Source: Lodderomyces elongisporus
Taxonomy: Eukaryota > Ascomycota > Pichiomycetes > Serinales > Debaryomycetaceae
DNA length: 64,000 nt
Direction: 5' to 3'
NCBI RefSeq assembly: GCF_030384665.1
Contig: NC_083676.1
Location: 1,674,001-1,738,000, forward strand
The translations under genes and the position numbers were made by a program. Every line of letters begins with the position of its first letter. Within the stretch, counting starts at the first letter, position 1. Below are positions 11,101 through 21,135 of this stretch, piece after piece. The notes under the pieces are model-generated. The model was not told the DNA's origin. It made no database searches and saw nothing but the letters and a program-made list of their open reading frames with translations.

Positions 11101-12689
11101 TTTATAAGACGTTTGATGCAATCCATCCACTCTTGTTTGGATTTACTGGGGTCATTCATTTGTACTGTGACAACAAAGCTCTTGTCCTTGTGATGAATAA
11201 ACCACTCGATAATTCACACTTTGTAAATCGGGTTTACAAATGGTTGAACTTCATCAGGACCTTCAACTATCAGATCCATCACATTGATGGACTGAAAAAC
11301 ATCATTGCCGATGCTCTTAGCCGATGCCACACGTCTACTCCGCAGACTGATCATTATGAGGTCAGAGAAGCTATTGCCGAGTTTAGGGCGAAGTTGGATC
11401 CTAAAGTACTAGCAGAAGTTAATGTTGTTACCATTGAAGCTGAGCCTAATAACAGTTATAAGAAGATCCCACTTCAAGCGCTTAGAAAGTACCTTGAGGC
11501 ACGTACCATTCCCGTTTCGCACAACGCACCTGCTGACGCCAGACGTTTCATCAACCGCGCACTAGAGTTCTATTTACATGATGGAATCCTTTACAAGTTA
11601 GGTCGGACCGGTTCATACACTCGACGCGTCGTTTATGAGAACAATCAGGTTGAACACATATTCAATCTTGCTCATAGAGATCGTGGTCACCCAGGAGTTG
11701 AGACTACGTTCAATCTAATAAATACTGGATTCTACATTCCGAACCTCTATCGCAGACTTGCCGACTATATCAAACGGTGTGTTTATTGTCAAAAGGACCA
11801 ACCTGCAACTAGGCAGCGGGATCCATTGTACTTGAACTACCCGGCTGGTATGTTTCATACAATCGTCTGTGACTGCGTTAAGCTCCGTGACGCTACTGTT
11901 GTCGTTGCACGTGACGAATTTCTGGGATGGCCCGAAGCTCAGGTTTTACCAAAGGTTACTGCAGAGGCAGTAGCCGACTTTATTTATTCAAACTTTATTG
12001 CTCGTGTAGGAACCTTTAGTGTTTTGAAAACCGACAATGGTCGTGAATTTCACAATGAGGTCCTCCAGCAATTGCTCTCAAATTATGGCATTTCTCCATC
12101 TTATTCTGTACCGTACCATCCGCAGGGGAATGGGATGATCGAAGCGTCGCACAAACGACTTATCAGATTCATCAAACTGGTTCCAGAGAATAAGAATTTG
12201 AGCAAAGTTTTGAATGCTGCATTGTGGGTGGATCGTACTACGGTTCGTAAACGTACGGGATTCACACCACAATACTTGGTTTTTGGATTTGAAGGTAATA
12301 ATCTGCTCCAATCATTGATGCAAACACCATCTGATATACAACAATACACGGAGGACGAACTATTCAAGTTCCGCGTTGGTCAGTTTTATTTCCGTAAACA
12401 ACAGGAAGACTCTGCTAAGGAAACTCAACGCCGCGATCGGGATCATCAGAAGGAAGTTTTTGACAAACGTTATGACACTAATGTACCGATCAAGAAAGGA
12501 GACTTAGTCTTAGTTTACGATGCTGCTACCAACAAGATGGGCTTGAATTGGTCGGGTCCTTTCGTTGTCCGGAAGGTGCTGTCGAGGATTTACTATCTTA
12601 GTAACCTCCAAGGCATTCCCATGAAACGTCAGTATACTAGGGAGATGTTGAAACCGTTTGTTGCCGCTCCGCTTAGTACTACAAAATGA
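8112..12689 (+). CDS. Ty3/gypsy Pol polyprotein (protease, RT, RNase H, integrase)
   Basis: Pol is read after a +1 shift from Gag. An ATG at 8106 lies in the same frame but is probably not used. Numbering from it gives 1527 residues. An acidic N-terminal linker of about 350 aa precedes a retropepsin-like site D447-T-A-A (family consensus D-S/T-G-A). Reverse transcriptase has motif A Asp at D730 and FIDD with D793/D794 in place of YxDD. RNase H has D953 (HTDAS) and D1022 (YCDNKA). Integrase has H1190, H1195, C1225 and C1228 for the zinc-binding HHCC, then the catalytic D1256, D1310 and E1346, with exactly 35 residues between the last two. A C-terminal module with WSGPF follows. All domains are intact. 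The codon at 11922-11924 is CTG where serine is typical. Confidence 0.9.
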   Translation, partial: GIARPQQSKSKAAQVMEVEVIPKSTVTSNSRENTHHERLPTEVMQSNSHIMSDSIDEVIKPGPIMIDDVPVYLVHAANAQSAKKVVKDWTAKKAHLPSSRKDAHNKLKADKVKQQLNAAVRQRQEMERVERESAPSPVTEQSMQESRRELDTESPPIGEQSPPYDSHLPFLELQFPDENIDVDPDYEYEEPSSAGIRFEPSALTMDRELENLAMEDTVDPDEELKLFLSEGKGIEQTSTPPENGNMMSHPQEEVPKVKSDVVVNEPLNEEQANATADDGVDSPVADDSIKLFSVEDILRENQLDELAKLSATSDQPHHLADDSTDPQRKSQRRVRTSKLTILDKQAAFKDAMKHNFFVFMDLSKYLGMHDDARAMMRESTKAMLVDRDVLQKALKDGIAKFKKKPVVTEVNLTTTSTGYHQPGVTQELLCFPASIHGRRIEMKYDTAAQLSLINPQTLKGLPIKPFPLSQPVFVQGVNNDTKAITQGVFLDVTVHFISLPAILYLHEQIPVGQVLLGLPFQDAHKLSIGFTDDGDKRELRFRANGNIHKFPIRYDGDSNYHIDSFPTVQVSQTVVIPPLSEMLRPAFTGSRASEDDIRYFVDQCAEVSDVFYIKGGDPGRLKPEIHPPVRINLRDPNVHWRMKSIPLGSKRTAAVEILQEMIRQGQLVYSDATYRNPWFLISKKDGRHRLLIDLRELNKNVELEGGHPLSVDDLTTEISGCWFISTIDVQNAYFQIPLDAATSDVTSFNSPLGLLKYAVLPQGYINSVSEFSSILQKILSPVAKDVMCFIDDIAIVGPKVDELTDSLVREHLDKIVEVFRLLTNAGLKINPAKLKIAVPECDFLGYHISPAGKTLIRGQVDALLNYPLPNTVKQLESFLGLVNYYRQLIVGHAELTAPLYNLVNQARKEPKHQIHWDPTTKRFFHQIITVLTNQPILQPLNFKDLITVHTDASTDSWGGVLQNTNAAGESKLVLCYSGKFHGSEKNYTIYEKELFSIYKTFDAIHPLLFGFTGVIHLYCDNKALVLVMNKPLDNSHFVNRVYKWLNFIRTFNYQIHHIDGLKNIIADALSRCHTSTPQTDHYEVREAIAEFRAKLDPKVLAEVNVVTIEAEPNNSYKKIPLQALRKYLEARTIPVSHNAPADARRFINRALEFYLHDGILYKLGRTGSYTRRVVYENNQVEHIFNLAHRDRGHPGVETTFNLINTGFYIPNLYRRLADYIKRCVYCQKDQPATRQRDPLYLNYPAGMFHTIVCDCVKLRDATVVVARDEFLGWPEAQVLPKVTAEAVADFIYSNFIARVGTFSVLKTDNGREFHNEVLQQLLSNYGISPSYSVPYHPQGNGMIEASHKRLIRFIKLVPENKNLSKVLNAALWVDRTTVRKRTGFTPQYLVFGFEGNNLLQSLMQTPSDIQQYTEDELFKFRVGQFYFRKQQEDSAKETQRRDRDHQKEVFDKRYDTNVPIKKGDLVLVYDAATNKMGLNWSGPFVVRKVLSRIYYLSNLQGIPMKRQYTREMLKPFVAAPLSTTK

Positions 12690-12824
12690 TTTTCTACTTT
12701 GCAGGGGGGGAGGCCACAACGGTTATCATCAATTTGTACAGTTATTTTACCTCAAATCAATTTTTTCCGAAATGCAATGAAAATAAGGCCGTATCGCTCA
12801 TTCAGACTCTGAAGGGGGGGAGGA
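12690..12824 (+). promoter_or_regulatory. 3' non-coding region with two polypurine tracts
   Basis: The tract at 12811-12824 (GAAGGGGGGGAGGA) abuts the 3' LTR and is the expected plus-strand primer. A second copy of the same core, seven G then AGG, lies at 12704-12713, exactly 110 bp upstream and just past the pol stop codon. Confidence 0.8.
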
Positions 12825-13278
12825 TGTCACAGTGCGACACACATTGGACGCTCTGTGCCCTCGTTTCCGCTAAGTGAATATTTGGAGAATATTGCACGAC
12901 ATAGGAAACTTGAAACTTCAAACAAGATGAGTTTATATAAATAGGAACGAGAAGTGGTAAAATTAACTTATCACTATTATATAGAAATATCGGTAAAATA
13001 TAGATTTTATACGGTCAACTACATTGAACACAAATCACTAGGTGAACGTGCAGAGTGTATACTCTCACGATTCTCCTTACTAGTGACTTTGTATGAGACA
13101 ATTTACTCTCTTAACTTATGAGCATTGAGACCTTTATAGGTGCGATCATTGACAATTACACTTAGTTGGAATATAGCCTATCAAGTCACGAACTCAAACC
13201 GCTGGTATCGGTGAGCTACCAGCTCAAACCGATGCTCAGCAGTCGTACACTTGTTACTTGTGACAGTGCTATGCGACA
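12825..13278 (+). repeat. 3' LTR of the Ty3-like element
   Basis: 454-bp LTR, TGTCACAG to TATGCGACA, apparently identical to 4625-5078. It supplies the polyadenylation region of the element. GTTCT of the target duplication follows at 13279-13283. Confidence 0.95.
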
Positions 13279-13567
13279 GTTCTCCCCAAAATGTGCGTTC
13301 TTGTTGTATTCTCGTTCTAGGTGCCTGTTTCTCATAAATAAGCAACCAACTTTGTAAGTGTGAGCTAACAAAATTTAAGAGTTAGGCGTAGTTCTTTTTT
13401 AATCACAGCAAGGCATAAAAGTAAATACTAAAGATACAAAACATACATAAAGATATACAGAATATAAATAAAGATATACAAAATACAATAACGAAATACG
13501 ACATACGAATTACAAAACACGAAACACGGAAATACAGTAAAATATATATTGACTAATGTATGTAGTG

Positions 13568-15018
13568 CTACCTTCTCACTTTCAAACTTTTTACCCTTCG
13601 TATGAAGGAGTTTCCAGGAGGTTTCAAGTCATCTGAGTTATCAGTGTCTAAAGTGTTGAAGGACCCGCGCCTACCATTTGCACCGTCAGATACTGCAGCA
13701 TAGAGACCATCATTGGAGGATCTCCTGGAGTTGCCTTCAGAGCCGCTATTCTTTCTTAACCTTTGAGCCAATGATTTTTTTCTAGCAAGACCACCATTGT
13801 TCACATTTAAATGGTCGTCTGCAGCCTTGGGTGCTGGTGCGCCATTAAGAAAAGTTGTAGATCCTAATCCAGCAGTAGATTCTCCGTGTATAGGTTCTGC
13901 TTTGCCCTGGGAGTCAAAGTTGATCACTGAAGGGTTTTGCTTTGGTGTGTATATGCTTGTTGAAGGATCGTTGGTGACTCTGTTCGTTTTAATCACTGGT
14001 GGGTTTTCCTTAATTTCGGAATCGGTGTACTCATCGCGTGCATCATAGTTTCCAAAAGCGAGTTTCATCTGAGCATCTTTATCAACATTTGCTGCACCGG
14101 CAATCGAGTTATTGGGGCCATCTATGGGGAATGCCATCACTGGTGCTTTCTTGACATTCTTGTTTCTGTGAGGAGTGCAAGCATCAAATGGACCGTCGTG
14201 ATGGAACCCGCCACCAAAGAAACCTGTAACGTCGAGCTTATCAATGGTGTCCAAATTCTTTGCTGGCACAGCTTCCTTCTTCTTAGAGGATTTTTTGGAA
14301 GACTTGTGGCGACTACTAGACGAGTGATGGTGGTGTCTATGACTCTTGGAGTCTGGGTCAGATGTAGAGCCAGACCCAGAACCTCTACGGTGCTCTCTTG
14401 ACGATGAATGTGGGTGTGAACGTGAACGTGATTGTGATTGTGATTGTGATTGTGAGTGTGAGTGTGAGTTTGATGAAGACGACGATGATGGTTCTTTTTC
14501 TCTTCTGTACTCCCTTTTACTAGCTTCAGGGCCTGCTGCTTCTTCATAAGAAGGTGGGGCAAATTCAGACTGAGGTGGTTTTGGTGGACGAGCTGGTGGG
14601 ACATTCAGTCTGTGGCGCTCCGGAGATCTACGTTCAGTTCTATCCTGCTCCTCATTCAAAGCGGAAGCAAATGGGTTGTTTGATTTCATGGGTCTGTACA
14701 ATTTGTTAGTAACTTACTCAAGTATGATTAGAAGAAAGATGGATGTGGTGTAGTGTAGTGTAGTGTGGTGTGGTGTGGTGATATGAGTATCTATATTTTT
14801 TTTTCTTGTTGTTGTATGTTTGTTATCGCTTAACTTTAATTGTTGTTTTGTTTTCTCTCCTTCACTCTTTCTCTCTCTCCCTCCCCTCCCCGCGCCTCCT
14901 TTTTTTTTTCTAGTGCTGATTGTCCACTTTTTATCTGCTTTGTTGAATTTGCAAAAGAGCAATTAAACTTCACACAGCCAACATTTCATTCTCGCTTTCA
15001 CTCAATCTTCCCAATGCG

Positions 15019-15051
<33 letters not shown>

Positions 15052-15979
15052 CTCATTCTTCCCTTAAAACAATAAGAGAGTAAGAGTGAGTGAGAGGAAA
15101 AATTAAAACGCATTGTTTTGTATGTTCTCTTTTTTTCTATTGTTCCGTGTGTGAATGTATATGTGAATGTGTATGTGTGTATTATTTTTTTTTCTTGCGT
15201 GTACCTGAGGTAATGGGTTATGGCGTTGTTACTGCTCGTATTGTTGTTCTCCTTACTTCCGTTGTTTCCAACGCAGCCTCTAAACATTCTCTAATTGAAG
15301 TTCTAGACAAAATTGAACAACAACTGCAACAACAACAACAACAACAACGACAACGACAACGACAAGAAAGATGTGAGTAAAAAGGAGGAAAAGACGTAAA
15401 AGACGTAAAAGAAATAAACAATAATCAGTCAATTGAAATAATCAAATGATTTGAAAACAAAAGAAACAGTAAAAAAGAAAAGAAAAATCCATTTGGAATG
15501 TGTACATACCTTTTAGAGTAGTTGATACTGGAATCACTGCCTGCCCTAATGGGTCTGGGCATAGCCGATGGTCGTGGTGGTTGTTGGAACTGAGGTTGTT
15601 GTGGTACATGCATGTGGGGGTTGAGACTCAGTCTCTTGCTTGGAGTGTTAAAGTAAGATGTAGGTTGTTTAATGCTATCTGCAGAGCCATTGCTTTGGTA
15701 ATACGACAATACTTTATTTGGGCTAACAACTGATCCCTCGCCATCCTCATCCTCTGCATAAAAATCCTCCTCATCCGAGCTGTCGAGGAGTTGTTTGTTT
15801 TTTGCAACCCAACTATCAAATTGACTAGAGCTTGTAGATAGAGTCGAGGATTTCCGTGGACTATAGTTGTGTGTTGTCCTGTGCTGTGCGGGTGTAGGAG
15901 GAAGTTGTCTAAATGGGTTGTTGGAAGATCGCTTGAACGAATCAGCTGATGAGTACGTATGTGGCGATTGTTGGTACAT
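13568..15979 (-). CDS. PAL1: Pal1-family endocytosis/cell morphology protein, spliced
   Basis: The CDS is complement join(15979..15510, 14693..13568), 531 aa. Exon 1 starts at the ATG at 15977-15979 and ends ...SK + AG before a GTATGT donor (15504-15509). The TACTAAC branch site is at 14705-14711 and the acceptor AG at 14694-14695. The 816-nt intron is long for yeast. The joined codon is AGA (Arg), followed by PMKSNNPF. Two NPF motifs, one in each exon, are the EH-domain ligand by which Pal1 binds Ede1 at endocytic sites. The signature LDTIDKLDVTGFFGGG...FDACTPHRN is the Pal1 domain. Between them lie S/H-rich tracts. The C-terminus is basic (RRVKSLKVRR). Exon 2 has no ATG at its 5' edge, so the gene needs the upstream exon. 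Confidence 0.9.
14694..15509 (-). other. PAL1 intron (816 nt)
   Basis: The donor GTATGT, branch site TACTAAC and acceptor are all canonical. The intron is rich in (CT)n, (GT)n and (CAA)n repeats. The reading frames inside it (for example 14970-15287 minus) are repeat-driven and not credible. Confidence 0.85.
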
Positions 15980-17049
15980 TTGTTGTTGTTGTTTTTTTTC
16001 TTTCTTTTCTTTTCTTCCGTGATTGGACCTCTTGTTGTCTTGTTTTTTTAATAAAAAAATTGAAAAAGTAGTTGAATGGGATTGCAAAGCGTTGATACTT
16101 GAGTATTTTGTTGTTTCTCCTTTTAATTAAACTCTCTTTTTTTTTTAATTATTATTATTATAATTCCTATTCTTTAGCTGTTAAGAACACTTGATCTTGT
16201 ATACTTTCTCTAGTACTCTTCACTAGTGAACTGGAAAAAAGAGGAAAGTAGTAAAAAGAGAATAAAAAAAAAAGAAAATGATAGTAATAGTGATAGTGAA
16301 AATAAGATAAAAAGGTGTCTTTGTTATGGTTGTAAAAGAAAAAAAGTTGAAAGTTTTTGTTTCTCTCCAGGAGGGTCCTTTGATCTAATTGATACTTGTA
16401 AGAGAAAAATTGGGTCTGGTGGTGGTGTGTGTGTCTTACTCCTATTTGGTTTTTTTTTCTCTTCTTCTTCTTCTTCTTCTTCTTCTTCTTTCGTCTCTTT
16501 TTTTACTTTCCTTACTGCAAATTCTATGGAATACGTCCTGCATGTAGAATGATTTAGCAATAAGTTTACTTTGATTATTTATTCCTAATTTGGCCTATTA
16601 TGTAAGATTATGCATCTGTATTATGTAATTTCTATCAACTATGTTACATAATGCTTACTCTATAATATATGTGCTAGATTATGTAAGAGCCCCATTATAT
16701 AATAGGTAACGCCAATTTCAGGACACGCGTCGATTCGCATCGATAATAAAAAATTAAAATAAAAAAATTAAAATTAAAATCAGAAAATTATGAGCGTGAT
16801 TTTTTATTCCACACGATAACGGGAAAAGATGAAGATGGAGCCCACGTTATATGGCGAAATATTAAAAACCCAGAAACCAATAACTTAACAACCAACAACT
16901 AGTAGCACTTGAAGTTCCTTATTATAATCACATTGTAGTGAACCGTCATTTTCAAAAAAAGAAAAGAAAATAGAAGAAAAAGAAGAAGAAAAAAAAGAAG
17001 TAGATAGAAAAATATGGTCTTTTCCTTTAAATTTCCCCTCTCCCTTCCC

Positions 17050-17086
<37 letters not shown>

Positions 17087-17465
17087 CATTCAGGTGTTGT
17101 GGTCAGATTTTCCTACGACGCCACTTGATTCTCCAGAATGCTGCAATGGAAAACATTCTTTTAGCCATCTGCACAATGAAGTAAAGGTAAATACTTTAAT
17201 GAGTTTACTGAATTTAATGAATTTGATGAATTTGATAAATTTGATGAATATATTGAATGAACTTCGCCCTACTCTATAGCTTAAAAAATCAATGGTATCT
17301 CCTTTTCTGATGTTTTTCAAATTTCCCACCTTAGGTTTTCTTTTCGTTTTACTTCCAAATTTGATAAACAGAACATGGCGAATATTATATCCTACCCAGC
17401 TGGCGCTTTTCTTACTTTTCTTTTCTTTTTTTCTTGTTCCTTTTTTTTTTTGTTCCATTTTGGTC
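15980..17465. promoter_or_regulatory. Intergenic region between PAL1 start and PIB2 end
   Basis: About 1.5 kb upstream of PAL1. It contains four copies of TTATGTAA/TTACATAA at 16598, 16621, 16644 and 16679. An ACGCGT (MluI cell-cycle-box type sequence) lies in GACACGCGTCG near 16724. There are also (CTT)n at 16457-16490 and (CT)n at about 17055-17091. No gene was found. Confidence 0.55.
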
Positions 17466-18815
17466 CTAAAAGGAACTCCACGTCCAGTCGGAAGGTACTT
17501 CACCAACAACACTTTGCCGTCGACTTTCATTGTAATCGCCATTAACCAACTCTCCATTTTCGCACGTGTTTATTTGTCTCGATCTCTTGATAAATTGGTA
17601 GTTCGGTAGTTGTGCAGTATACGGATTTTCAACAATAACAAATGACTCATCAATGTCCTTTGAAACGTGTTGACTAATTACTTTAGTGACATCCTGACTC
17701 ATTCTTGTACATTTCTGGCATACCCTTGACTCTTTCATTGTATGTGTTTGAACCCTATTTGGTAATGGAACTATAAGATTTGCATATTGGTCAAGCACAA
17801 CTGTTTCTTCTAAACAATTGTTGCAAAATACCAGTCCACATAATCGGCAGTGATGACAACTTGAAACGTCATAAATAATAGACACAAGGGAACTAAATAG
17901 TCTTGCTCTACAACCCATACAGGTACTCGAATTTGGTTTCCAATGCTCATGGGTAGGCTCGGATATTCGTAATTGGTCGTTTGCAACATTCAAAATGGTG
18001 TACGTAGTATAAGCAGCAACTAGCAGATTTGTTGTAGACGACGAGTTGCGTTCCATTGGTGGTCGAAGCACAGCAGGTGTCATCAATGGCTTTTTCATGC
18101 GAGTCAAACTAGTCTTTAATTTGGCCTGGGGACTAATGGAATTATAAAGCTTGTTGTTCTTGGTATATTCCAAAATAAGTTTAATATCGTCTTCCTCTTT
18201 ATTTTCCTTTCCTCTCTCCCCTCCTCCTACTCCTCCTCCTTCCTCTTCCTCTTCCTCTTGCTTTTTGGAAAGTCTCCTTAATGGTTTGGTAAGATCAAAG
18301 GCTGCTGGCTGGTACTTTTCTTCTCCGCCTTCATTACTTGTTTCAGCTAATTCAAAGGAGTTTAATCTGCTAATCCCAGCACTCTTGGTACCTTTACCAT
18401 TTTTGCGACTCTTTGAATCTTCTTCGGTTGAGCTATATGAACTGCGCTTTGTGTTTGAATTATAAGTGTAGAAAGTGCTATTCATTCTTGGGAAACGTAT
18501 ATGCTCATCGTATCCAAAGCTGCTATGCAAATCATTCACATCTATATCCATTCCATTACCCGTGCCATTACTTGTTCTTGTGCTTTGAGTTGCACCATGA
18601 TGCAGTCCTGAATTTGAGCCTGGATTAGAGCCCTGTTTAGAACCCTGTTTGGTATTGAAATTCAAACTTTTGGAAGGGCTCTCTCGAAACAAACTGCTTG
18701 TAATGTTCAGGTCTGTTGATATGGACACAGACTTATCGATAGGTTTCTTGGAAAAGGAAAATGGCGGTAGCGCCATTGCATCTTCTATAGTCTTTGATTC
18801 CTCAACCGTCGTCAT
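17466..18815 (-). CDS. PIB2: FYVE-domain protein, Pib2 orthologue (TORC1 regulator)
   Basis: 449-aa protein starting at the ATG at 18813-18815; the frame stays open upstream without another ATG. Pib2 binds PtdIns3P on the vacuole/endosome membrane and relays glutamine signals to TORC1. The N-terminal half is S/N-rich with an E-rich tract. The segment SPQAKLKTSLTRMKKPLMTP (about 228-247) resembles the conserved helical region before the FYVE finger. The FYVE domain spans about 292-369: WKPNSSTCMGC, CHHCRLCGLVFCNNC and SRVCQKC supply the zinc cysteines. The basic R-R/K-HHCR is reduced to S-CHHCR. The extreme C-terminus VPSDWTWSSF fits the short tail motif reported as needed for TORC1 activation. 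The Pib2 assignment rests on the tail and helical region; the FYVE finger itself is certain. Confidence 0.8.
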   Translation of the reverse strand: MTTVEESKTIEDAMALPPFSFSKKPIDKSVSISTDLNITSSLFRESPSKSLNFNTKQGSKQGSNPGSNSGLHHGATQSTRTSNGTGNGMDIDVNDLHSSFGYDEHIRFPRMNSTFYTYNSNTKRSSYSSTEEDSKSRKNGKGTKSAGISRLNSFELAETSNEGGEEKYQPAAFDLTKPLRRLSKKQEEEEEEGGGVGGGERGKENKEEDDIKLILEYTKNNKLYNSISPQAKLKTSLTRMKKPLMTPAVLRPPMERNSSSTTNLLVAAYTTYTILNVANDQLRISEPTHEHWKPNSSTCMGCRARLFSSLVSIIYDVSSCHHCRLCGLVFCNNCLEETVVLDQYANLIVPLPNRVQTHTMKESRVCQKCTRMSQDVTKVISQHVSKDIDESFVIVENPYTAQLPNYQFIKRSRQINTCENGELVNGDYNESRRQSVVGEVPSDWTWSSF

Positions 18816-19027
18816 CTGTATATATATTTTGTCACGGGTCAGAACCAAGTTTGTTACTAATGCTGGTGCCTAGATGTATTTATGTAAAAAATAAGAAGAA
18901 TAAAGGGCTTATATTCTGTTGTATTAGTCTCTTGGTTTTTGTTGTTTGTTTGTTTTTTAAAACCGATGCCCAAACTTAAACTACCCCCGTGGTTGCAACT
19001 GTGTTTGTGTTCCCCCTTCTACTTTGG

Positions 19028-19083
<56 letters not shown>

Positions 19084-21135
19084 GTTTGTTTGTGTGTGTG
19101 TGTGTTTATATATACAACTGTATTACTAATGAGTGTTATCAGAGGCGAATTTTAGAATGAACAGTAAAATAGAATATTTTGAATCTACTTATACGATTCT
19201 TATTGGAAGATTATCAGCTTCTTCCTGCTACTCATAAATGAATGTCGAAAGACATACTTCCTTTGATGTAGGAATAGGCCAAAGCGCATATTTATATTGA
19301 TATATGTATATATGTATATATATATATATATATGTATATGTAAGATATGTCTTCAAGTACATAAATATATATATATATATTCTAATGTCTTGTCGCAATT
19401 ATTTGATAGTTGCGGTAGCATCTGTTGCTCGAATCCCCCACCCGCCTCTCCATTCTCTATGTCTCACATTATCTCTTACACTTTCTATTTCCCACAGCCC
19501 GACTTCTTGTTGAATATATCGAACAATTTATTCTTGCATCATTTATTACTTACTTCAATTTGAATATCCATTTTTTCTTTGTCTTCTTCTTATTTCCCTT
19601 CTTCTTCGTCGAGACAAAAAGATAAGGCACATCGGTTATATTTATGAGGCGAATGAATAAAAAATTGAGAAAAACTTTTGGTCTTTAAAACACGACCTGC
19701 TGTTTTTGTTAGCACTTCTACATGTGCATGGGGAGGCAAGGAGCAAGGAGAAGAGCATGTTGCCTAAATAATTAATTAAGGACCAACCAAGTTGATATCT
19801 TGCTAAAAAACTAAAGCTAACCTTCACTTGTTTTCCCTTTTTCCTGTGAATCTTTTTATTTTCTCTCTACATTTCTTATTAGTCCTTGGTATTCTCAAAG
19901 TTTGACGATATTATTTCGTATCTTATTGAATAACCAGAAAGATTCAAAAACAAAAAAAAAAAAAAACTAGAAAACAAACGAAAACATCTTTTCTTAAGAT
20001 AATAATGTGTAATCAAATCAACATGCCAAATGCAAATCATGTATGATGTTCTGGAATTCCGTGAAACACAAACTGTTCGTATGACAGCCCTTTACCTAAG
20101 TAATAGAACACAAACTTTGTGGAATTTTGTGTGTGTGCGTGTGTGTGTGCGTGTGTGTGTTTTTAATGTTGTACCCTAGATAGAAGCATATAAATATACG
20201 CTGGTATGACGTTAAACTTGGTTTGTCCAGTCTTATTCTAAGATCTGTCTAAATATCATTTTGTATTTGGTTTGAATTCAGTTTGGATTCAGTTAAAATT
20301 TGGTTTGGATTTGGTTTAAGTAATGTAATGAGACTTGTTTGCTTGCAAATGTTTGCACTTGAAACTCAAAGTTTAAGCGGTATTTACTTTGCACTTAGAT
20401 TAGTGTGACATATAAATAGCTAGTTGTCTACCTAGCATGGCAAAGGTCTTGAAGATCCATCTCCTTTTTCTTTTGTTTAGTTTTGTTTAGTTTTGTTTTA
20501 TCTTGTTTTGTTATTCTATCAATTAGAATTGAATTCTAGAGAAGACAGTCAAATGATCAGACATACTCTATTGGCAACTCTTCCTTAAAGATTTTGTTCT
20601 TTTCTTTCCTTCTTGCTTTTTCCTTTATTCTTTTCCGTTTCGTTTCTATTCCCTTTTTTTTATATAATTACTATCAATATTATTACTATTATTATTTCTT
20701 GGATTTAGGGGGTAACGTGTAATTAATAGAAAAAAGAATAAAAAATATTTGGTCTGTTGAACTCCGTTTCCGTGTTGGTGTGCGGCTTTACTTGTCCAAC
20801 ATCTACAAATATATATATACATGTACATATATATATATATATATATAAATTGGTGTTGTTGGGGTAGCAGACTGATAGGAAATATCAGTTACTCAATGTA
20901 CACAATATACTTGTTCCAAGTACAATAATTGGGCACTGTTTAAGCTCGAATTGAGATGTTCATAACAGCAAATTATTCTCTAAAAGTTGTTTTGTATATT
21001 TTTTTTCTTGAGGGAGAGAGGAGGGGGGAAAAGTAAAAAGAAGAGTATTGTGTTGGCACTGGCGTTAAGGTGTGGGTGTGGGTGTGGGTGTATAGAGGTA
21101 GGCAAAACGTGGTGGAGCAGTTTTTTTTAAGAAAA
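18816..21135. other. Gene-poor, repeat-rich intergenic region
   Basis: About 2.3 kb with pure (TA)n at roughly 19032-19078, further TA/GTA tracts at 19290-19380 and 20800-20850, and (GT)n at 19091-19106 and 20130-20160. Short T-rich tracts are common. Open frames here are made of these repeats. I saw no tRNA, snoRNA or spliced gene that I can support. Confidence 0.5.

Larger units (their letters stand above)
4620..13283 (+). mobile_element. Complete Ty3/gypsy LTR retrotransposon with 5-bp target duplication
   Basis: Full-length element from 4625 to 13278 (8654 bp), flanked by GTTCT at 4620-4624 and again at 13279-13283. It has two 454-bp LTRs, a 1.3-kb leader, gag, pol in the +1 frame (protease, reverse transcriptase, RNase H, integrase, the Ty3/gypsy order) and a terminal polypurine tract. 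The LTRs look identical over their whole length and both long frames are intact, so the insertion is recent and may be competent. A TGG at 5082 opens the likely primer-binding site (TGGCGACCAGAG), 3 nt inside the 5' LTR. Its complement would end in GUCG-CCA, as in some serine tRNAs, but the priming tRNA was not identified. No tRNA gene was seen at the insertion site, unlike the targeting of S. cerevisiae Ty3. Confidence 0.95.

Noticed and set aside
14137..14604. 155-codon minus frame rich in His/Gln
   Set aside because: Shadow of the Ser/His-rich part of PAL1 in another frame.
17090..17557. 155-codon minus frame overlapping the PIB2 3' end
   Set aside because: Encodes K-rich and KFI repeats from simple sequence; overlaps a real gene and has no family resemblance.
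19425..19450. CTCGAATCCCCC resembling a tRNA T-arm
   Set aside because: No acceptor, D or anticodon arms can be folded around it.
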